Shown: piece after piece, positions 22,309-26,229 of the stretch
Layout of the letters: each line of letters starts with the position of its first letter
Position numbering within the stretch: position 1 is the first letter of the stretch
Source of the DNA: an uncultured beta proteobacterium
GTDB lineage: Bacteria; Pseudomonadota; Gammaproteobacteria; Burkholderiales; Burkholderiaceae
Assembly: GCA_903944255.1 (NCBI GenBank)
Contig: CAJARE010000235.1
Location: 1-26,229 of the forward strand
DNA: 26,229 nt
Reading direction: 5' to 3'
Program-made: the position numbers and the translations under genes
Notes under the pieces: generated by a model
The model's database searches: none
What the model saw: the letters and a program-made list of their open reading frames with translations, nothing else
What the model was told of the DNA's origin: nothing

Positions 22309-22743
22309 ATGAAACGTTTTACATCGGCAATAGTTCTTAGTTTTACTTTGGTAACCATACTTAGCGCTTGTGTTTCAGCGCCAACTGGGCCAACAGTTGC
22401 TGTCATGCCGCGCGCAGGTAAGCCATTTGAAATATTTCAGCAAGAAGATCAGCAGTGCCGCACCTTTGCAGCCAATTCTGTAAAAGATACTAGTGATGCT
22501 GCGCTCAAAGAAGCGGCAACTAGTGCAGCTATTGGCGCTGCACTTGGTGCAGTGGCTGGCGCCGTCATTCAAGGCGGTAGTCATACCAACGTTGGAACAG
22601 GCGCTGGTGTTGGTTTATTAGGTGGTGCTGCTATGGGCTCTATGAATGCTTCTGGCAAACAAAATCAAGCACAAGTTCAATACAACATTGCTTATCAACA
22701 ATGTATGTATGCTAAAGGCAATCAAGTACCAAGCTTTCGCTAA
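22309..22743 (+). CDS. Glycine-zipper lipoprotein
   Basis: A 144-residue predicted lipoprotein: signal with lipobox ILSAC (Cys21), a polar domain (EIFQQEDQQCRTFAANSV), an Ala/Gly-rich glycine zipper (AAIGAALGAVAGAVIQGG ... GTGAGVGLLGGAAMGSM, about residues 68-109) and an ending QYNIAYQQCMYAKGNQVP. The two mature cysteines (QQC before and QQC after the zipper) may bond. The layout is that of the glycine-zipper envelope lipoprotein family with unknown function; the zipper can insert in or pack on the outer membrane. AAAGGT serves as ribosome site. Converges with the MATE gene, 12 nt between stops. Confidence 0.85.
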   Translation: MKRFTSAIVLSFTLVTILSACVSAPTGPTVAVMPRAGKPFEIFQQEDQQCRTFAANSVKDTSDAALKEAATSAAIGAALGAVAGAVIQGGSHTNVGTGAGVGLLGGAAMGSMNASGKQNQAQVQYNIAYQQCMYAKGNQVPSFR

Positions 22744-22755
22744 GCCAGCACTTCA

Positions 22756-24147
22756 CTAAACTGTAATCGGCGGATGCGTTTTTTCAAAGCGTGCCGCCGT
22801 TTTTCTAAATAGATAGAGCAGTAAGCAAGCAGCTAGCCCTAGACTAATACTATTGGCAGCCCAAAACCCGTTAGCACCTTGGAGGAATTGAGGGGTATTG
22901 CCTAATATATCAAAACCTAAGAGGTAACCGCCACCTAAACCAACGCCCCAGAGAGAGGCCGCATAAATTACCATGGGCCAGAAGGTAACTCGGTAGGCGC
23001 GCAGAATAAATGCCGCTGTTACTTGCAAGGCATCGAACATTTGATAAAAGGCAATGAATAAAAAGAGCGGAAGTAAAAAGATTTTCACTTCCATCGGCGG
23101 GTCATAGAGCTCAAGTAGTTGTATACGAAAAATCCAAACGCTAATGCCAATCACAATACAAAGTGCCGTAGTAAACACTACCGAGGACCAGCCAATTTCT
23201 TCAGCGCGTTCAGGCTTATTAGCACCAATCGATTGGGATACCAAAGTCATGGTAGCAATCGATATAGAAAGTGGGACCATATAAATCACTGTGCCCAGAT
23301 TGGCAGCTATTTGATGGCCCGCTAAAGCAGTGATGCCAAGCCGAGCTATAAATAGAGACATGAAAGTAAATGAAGTGACCTCAATTAAATAACTAAAGCC
23401 AATGGGGGCGCCTAATTTGAGTAAGGTCCAGATACGATGCCAATCGGGAGCGCTAAATTGACTGAAGATTTTGAAGGGACGATAAAAGCGATCAAATAAA
23501 ACGAAGCTCAGTGTGATGATGAGCCATAGCCAGCTGATGATCGCGGTGGCTACAGCACAGCCAGGACCTCCCATACCTTCTATGCCAAGACCACCATAAA
23601 TAAAAAGTAGGTTTAGTGGTAGCTTTAATGCTAGCCCAATCAGCTGTATCACTGTGATCACTGCTGGTCTAGAGACTGCGTTATGGAGTGCCATGAGGAC
23701 GCGCATTCCCATGCTAGCTGGAAGACCAATTGCTTGGATATTGAGATATAACTTTGCTTTATCTTCGATATCAACACTGACGCGTGAAATAGTCAGCAAA
23801 TAATCTGCATTAATGAGTACTATGCAACCTAATATGGCAAGTCCGATTGCTAGCCAAGTCGCTTGTCTAACTTCTTCACCAATCTCATCAAATCGTTTGG
23901 CGCCAAAGAGCTGGCCAGCAATTGGTGTCAATGCAGAGACAACGCCAGTGAGTCCAACATAAATACTGATAAAAATTGCAGAGGCCATCGCAAGTGCTGC
24001 TAGATCCTCAGTAGAATAGCGTGCGGTCATCGCAGTATCTAATACGCTAAAGGTAATTACAGCCAATTGACCGATCAGTAAGGGGCCTGCTAATTTAAGG
24101 AGGGCAGGAATATCCTCGCGCAGGCGCGATAATCTAAATTGCAGCAC
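22756..24147 (-). CDS. MATE family multidrug/Na+ or H+ antiporter (NorM-like)
   Basis: A 463-residue protein with about twelve transmembrane segments, the standard MATE length. Family marks are GPLLIGQLAVITFSVLDTAMTARYSTEDLAALAMA (20-54), TPIAGQLFGA (76-85) near the end of helix 2, and the second-half counterpart TMTLVSQSIGANKPERAEEIG. It would export cationic or aromatic drugs or metabolites. The GTG start lies 3 nt after the stop of the upstream GT-C gene (TAA GAC GTG), so translation is probably coupled; the ribosome site is weak. No local regulator is present. Specificity cannot be read from the sequence. Confidence 0.92.
   Translation of the reverse strand: MLQFRLSRLREDIPALLKLAGPLLIGQLAVITFSVLDTAMTARYSTEDLAALAMASAIFISIYVGLTGVVSALTPIAGQLFGAKRFDEIGEEVRQATWLAIGLAILGCIVLINADYLLTISRVSVDIEDKAKLYLNIQAIGLPASMGMRVLMALHNAVSRPAVITVIQLIGLALKLPLNLLFIYGGLGIEGMGGPGCAVATAIISWLWLIITLSFVLFDRFYRPFKIFSQFSAPDWHRIWTLLKLGAPIGFSYLIEVTSFTFMSLFIARLGITALAGHQIAANLGTVIYMVPLSISIATMTLVSQSIGANKPERAEEIGWSSVVFTTALCIVIGISVWIFRIQLLELYDPPMEVKIFLLPLFLFIAFYQMFDALQVTAAFILRAYRVTFWPMVIYAASLWGVGLGGGYLLGFDILGNTPQFLQGANGFWAANSISLGLAACLLLYLFRKTAARFEKTHPPITV
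22768..22804 (+). terminator. Possible terminator of the lipoprotein gene, inside the 3' end of the MATE gene
   Basis: CGGCGG (22768-22773) pairs with CCGCCG (22794-22799), followed by TTTTT. The 20-nt loop is long, so this is weaker than the other terminators, but the GC stem plus U-tract sits where the plus-strand lipoprotein transcript needs to end. Confidence 0.4.
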
Positions 24148-24150
24148 GTC

Positions 24151-25866
24151 TTATTCCGGAATCACTTCGTATAGACGTAAGCGTTCATCACGGTCAGAGG
24201 CGCGTCGATCTTCCCATAACAGAGTGAGTTTTTTATTATTAAGGCGAGCATATGCTGATGCCTCTGATTGACTATGCGTTAAGAGCCAGGGACAGCTTGG
24301 GTCATCACGTAAATTCAGCTTCGTAAAGTAGTTAAAAGAGGCAAGTTGGGCATAACCCAAATTGCTCGTATCGATGCAGCCATCGCTAGGGATAGCTTGT
24401 ACTAAACGAGCAGATACATGGCGATACGTTTTAGCGTAATTAATGGTTGGTAACCATAGTGTCATTAATAAAACCCACATCAAAGTAGTGCCTGAGGCAG
24501 AAATGATCAAGCAGCGCCAGATTTCTTTTGGTGCACGGGAGGTTCTCCAGCGCACAATCGCTAACCATAAACCCGTAATGACAACTGCAACAATAAAAGA
24601 TAAGGGATTAAATTGACTTTCATAACCGGGCAAGTAACGCGCTACATTATTGGCAATTTGTTCTGGATAGCCTGTGACTTTAGCAATCCAAATGATCCAG
24701 ATGGCTAAGGCGATCACAGTGAAACTAAACATCGCGAACCAGTCGATGAAGCTAATGAGACTGCGTCTCAAAATGGGCAGACTAAACGCCGCAATAATCG
24801 ATAGACTTGGAATCAAAATCATGAGGTCATGCTCATTGGCTTGACTGCGGAATAATACGTAAATGAAGCAGCCTACAAATAGACAGAGCGGAATGCACAG
24901 GTGGGGCGCACGCCAAGCACCAGACTCCTTAGTTCGACCCCAGTGAACTAAGGCAATCATCGCTAGTGGCCAAACTGGCCATGCGTATGCCCAAAAGTTC
25001 ACACTTAAAAATTCGAGGGATTCAAAAGCAGGGAGCAAGCGCATCTCTGGCGCATTACGCCAGCCTTCTTGCGCAATATGCCGCCACTCTGGCGAGATAT
25101 CGCAGATATACCATAGTGCTGGCCAGATCAGAACGCCAACAATACCAAAAAAAGTACTAGTAATAGTCCAGCGATAACGTAAGCGCGCATTACTAGCAAT
25201 GACCGCAATGATGGTGGAGGTAATCACAATTAAGCTTAAGGCTAGATTGCTGGAGAGCGCAAGAATAGTCACCCCCAGTCCAGTCCAAAGGCCACCTTGC
25301 CAAGGTTTATCTAGGCCGCGGACAGTCCCATACAGCATGATGCTGATACCCATCAGTTGCGCCATCATTGGCGTGGTTTCATGGGCGCGCTGTGCAAGAC
25401 CAACACAAGCTAAGAAAATTAACAGTGCGCCATCAGCTAAAGTCATGCCATAGCTTTTCAGATCTGGTTGACCACCAACGGCTAAGGCTATTGGCTGAAC
25501 TTCACGACGACGGCCTAACAGATAGGTGGCGTACCAAATGGCTATTGCAGCAGCAAAAAAACAAATAGCAGAATATAAACGTGCGGCATTCGCAGCGCCA
25601 ATCCAAGGCCCAAAGAGTTCGATCAGACTTGCACCCATCCAATAAGGCAAAGGGGCGCCTAGTGAGATATCTCTGCCTGCTAGATGGGGAACAATCCAGT
25701 CAATGGAATTGCCTCGAAATAAAGTCCACATACCACCAAAGCCAATGGCATCTTCATTCTTCCAGGGGTCACGAAAGAACAGACCTGAAAAACCATAAAC
25801 CAACGTTAACGCAAAAATAATGATGCGTGGAATGGATTTAGTAGCGGCGGCAGTGAGTTTGACCAT
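24151..25866 (-). CDS. GT-C fold membrane glycosyltransferase (ArnT/PMT-like)
   Basis: A 571-residue polytopic membrane protein. The first helix is followed by FRDPWKNEDA (31-40), the acidic DP-W-x-x-E-D type motif of the ArnT/PMT superfamily, then WIVPHLAGRDISLGAPLPYW, about twelve further helices and a soluble C-terminal tail (about residues 485-571). The frame extends upstream to 25938, but that lies inside the L31 terminator, so ATG 25866 (MVKLTAAATK) is preferred. A TATAAA lies 4 nt before that ATG on the minus strand and there is no ribosome site. It likely moves a sugar from a polyprenyl-phosphate donor to an envelope acceptor. The MATE gene follows after 3 nt, suggesting a two-gene operon. 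Confidence 0.85.
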   Translation of the reverse strand: MVKLTAAATKSIPRIIIFALTLVYGFSGLFFRDPWKNEDAIGFGGMWTLFRGNSIDWIVPHLAGRDISLGAPLPYWMGASLIELFGPWIGAANAARLYSAICFFAAAIAIWYATYLLGRRREVQPIALAVGGQPDLKSYGMTLADGALLIFLACVGLAQRAHETTPMMAQLMGISIMLYGTVRGLDKPWQGGLWTGLGVTILALSSNLALSLIVITSTIIAVIASNARLRYRWTITSTFFGIVGVLIWPALWYICDISPEWRHIAQEGWRNAPEMRLLPAFESLEFLSVNFWAYAWPVWPLAMIALVHWGRTKESGAWRAPHLCIPLCLFVGCFIYVLFRSQANEHDLMILIPSLSIIAAFSLPILRRSLISFIDWFAMFSFTVIALAIWIIWIAKVTGYPEQIANNVARYLPGYESQFNPLSFIVAVVITGLWLAIVRWRTSRAPKEIWRCLIISASGTTLMWVLLMTLWLPTINYAKTYRHVSARLVQAIPSDGCIDTSNLGYAQLASFNYFTKLNLRDDPSCPWLLTHSQSEASAYARLNNKKLTLLWEDRRASDRDERLRLYEVIPE

Positions 25867-25918
25867 GTACTTTATAAAAGGTGAAACTAAGGGTAGAGCT
25901 AAAACTAAAGCTAAAACA

Positions 25919-25948
25919 AAAAATAAAAAAGGCAGCAAACGCTGCCTT
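25919..25948 (-). terminator. Rho-independent terminator of rpmE2
   Basis: On the minus strand AAGGCAGC, loop GTTT, GCTGCCTT, then a long T-rich tract (TTTTATTTTTTG). The 8-bp stem (25948-25941 with 25936-25929) lies about 50 nt after the L31 stop codon. It rules out the upstream TTG extension of the following glycosyltransferase gene. Confidence 0.92.
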
Positions 25949-25997
25949 AATTATCTCGCAGAGGGGGCTATAGCCACACCCTACGAATTGAAGGGTA

Positions 25998-26229
25998 TTA
26001 AGCCTTCTTCTTCGATGTCTTTTCAGCAGCTTTCGCTTCTGCAGCAGCAGCTTTTTTCTCAGCAGTTTTAGCAGCGCCATCACCGGTAGATTTAGCAACA
26101 GCTTTGGTACCGAATTTCTGGCGGAATTTCTCAACACGACCAGCGGTATCCATGATTTTTTGGGTACCAGTGTAGAAAGGGTGTGATTCAGAAGAAGTCT
26201 CGATCTTGGCCAAAGGATATTCATTGCCA
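25998..26229 (-). CDS. rpmE2: Ribosomal protein L31 type B, 5' end cut by the window
   Basis: The reading frame stays open to the window end, giving about 76 C-terminal residues. GNEYPLAKIETSSESHPFYTGTQKIMDTAGRVEKFRQKFG is the characteristic second half of bacterial L31 type B, the zinc-independent paralogue (no CxxC seen in the visible part). A tail of about 32 residues rich in Ala and Lys (AKSTGDGAAKTAEKKAAAAEAKAAEKTSKKKA) follows, longer than in many L31B proteins. It is part of the large ribosomal subunit. The start codon lies outside the window. Terminated by the hairpin at 25919-25948. Confidence 0.95.
   Translation of the reverse strand, partial: GNEYPLAKIETSSESHPFYTGTQKIMDTAGRVEKFRQKFGTKAVAKSTGDGAAKTAEKKAAAAEAKAAEKTSKKKA

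Noticed and set aside
25898..25917. GCTAAAAC repeated twice, 12 bp apart, upstream of the GT-C gene
   Set aside because: It is part of a generally A-rich tract after the terminator; two short copies are not convincing as a regulatory site.
25867..25938. N-terminal extension of the GT-C gene to a TTG at 25938
   Set aside because: The extension starts inside the rpmE2 terminator hairpin, so the transcript could hardly include it as coding sequence.
25838..26224. A 128-residue minus-strand frame overlapping L31
   Set aside because: The alternate frame matches no domain and runs across the terminator; the other minus-strand frame is clearly L31 type B.
1..26229. CRISPR arrays, IS elements, prophage genes, tRNA or rRNA genes
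   Set aside because: No regularly spaced repeats, transposase or phage motifs, or tRNA/rRNA-like sequences were found on reading both strands; the gaps are too short to hold most of them.

Overview
The window reads as chromosomal DNA of a free-living betaproteobacterium. The best guess is Polynucleobacter (Burkholderiaceae), inferred from the moderate-to-low GC, the very short intergenic gaps, three Bug/TctC-type solute-binding proteins without visible membrane partners, and the DUF5993-dsbB pair. No tRNA, rRNA, IS element, prophage, CRISPR array or genuine frameshift was seen. No gene-free stretch exceeds about 165 bases. The first gene (enolase superfamily) and the last gene (ribosomal protein L31) are cut by the window edges.

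Region 1 (1-5384) is a catabolic cluster: an MLE-type enolase-superfamily enzyme, a 3-hydroxyacyl-CoA dehydrogenase-family protein, an SMP-30 lactonase, a GntR/UTRA regulator, an Ldh2-type dehydrogenase and a Bug protein. It looks like uptake and oxidation of a sugar acid or lactone under GntR control. Region 2 (5401-7809, minus strand) carries a pirin and a sulfide-oxidising flavocytochrome c pair (FccB-like flavoprotein plus a small monohaem cytochrome). The promoter upstream of the cytochrome holds two perfect 13-bp palindromes. Region 3 (7989-11625) is a translationally coupled three-gene operon: an ArnT/PMT-like GT-C glycosyltransferase, a membrane-anchored BNR/sialidase-fold protein and a six-helix membrane protein. 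It is a candidate cell-surface glycan system. Region 4 (11675-13635) encodes exported proteins: a DUF3300 lipoprotein, a Rap1a/Tai-family protein and a cytochrome c5.

Region 5 (13640-17911) is a second catabolic island: a CoA-transferase divergent from an IclR regulator, acyl-CoA dehydrogenase and Bug protein operon, with a strong inverted repeat between the two promoters. Region 6 (18005-21666) holds a SemiSWEET transporter, an FAH-family hydrolase, a crotonase-fold protein lacking both usual catalytic glutamates, a small DUF5993 membrane protein missed by length cut-offs, a DsbB variant with a displaced cysteine pair, and a third Bug protein. Region 7 (21787-26229) has two small envelope proteins, then on the minus strand the end of L31 (rpmE2), its terminator, a GT-C membrane glycosyltransferase and a MATE exporter.

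Two patterns run across the window. At least five genes have a -10-like hexamer only 6-9 nt before the start codon and no Shine-Dalgarno sequence, which suggests leaderless transcripts. Rho-independent terminators also appear inside the 3' ends of convergent coding sequences. All functional calls come from reading motifs by eye; no database search was run.
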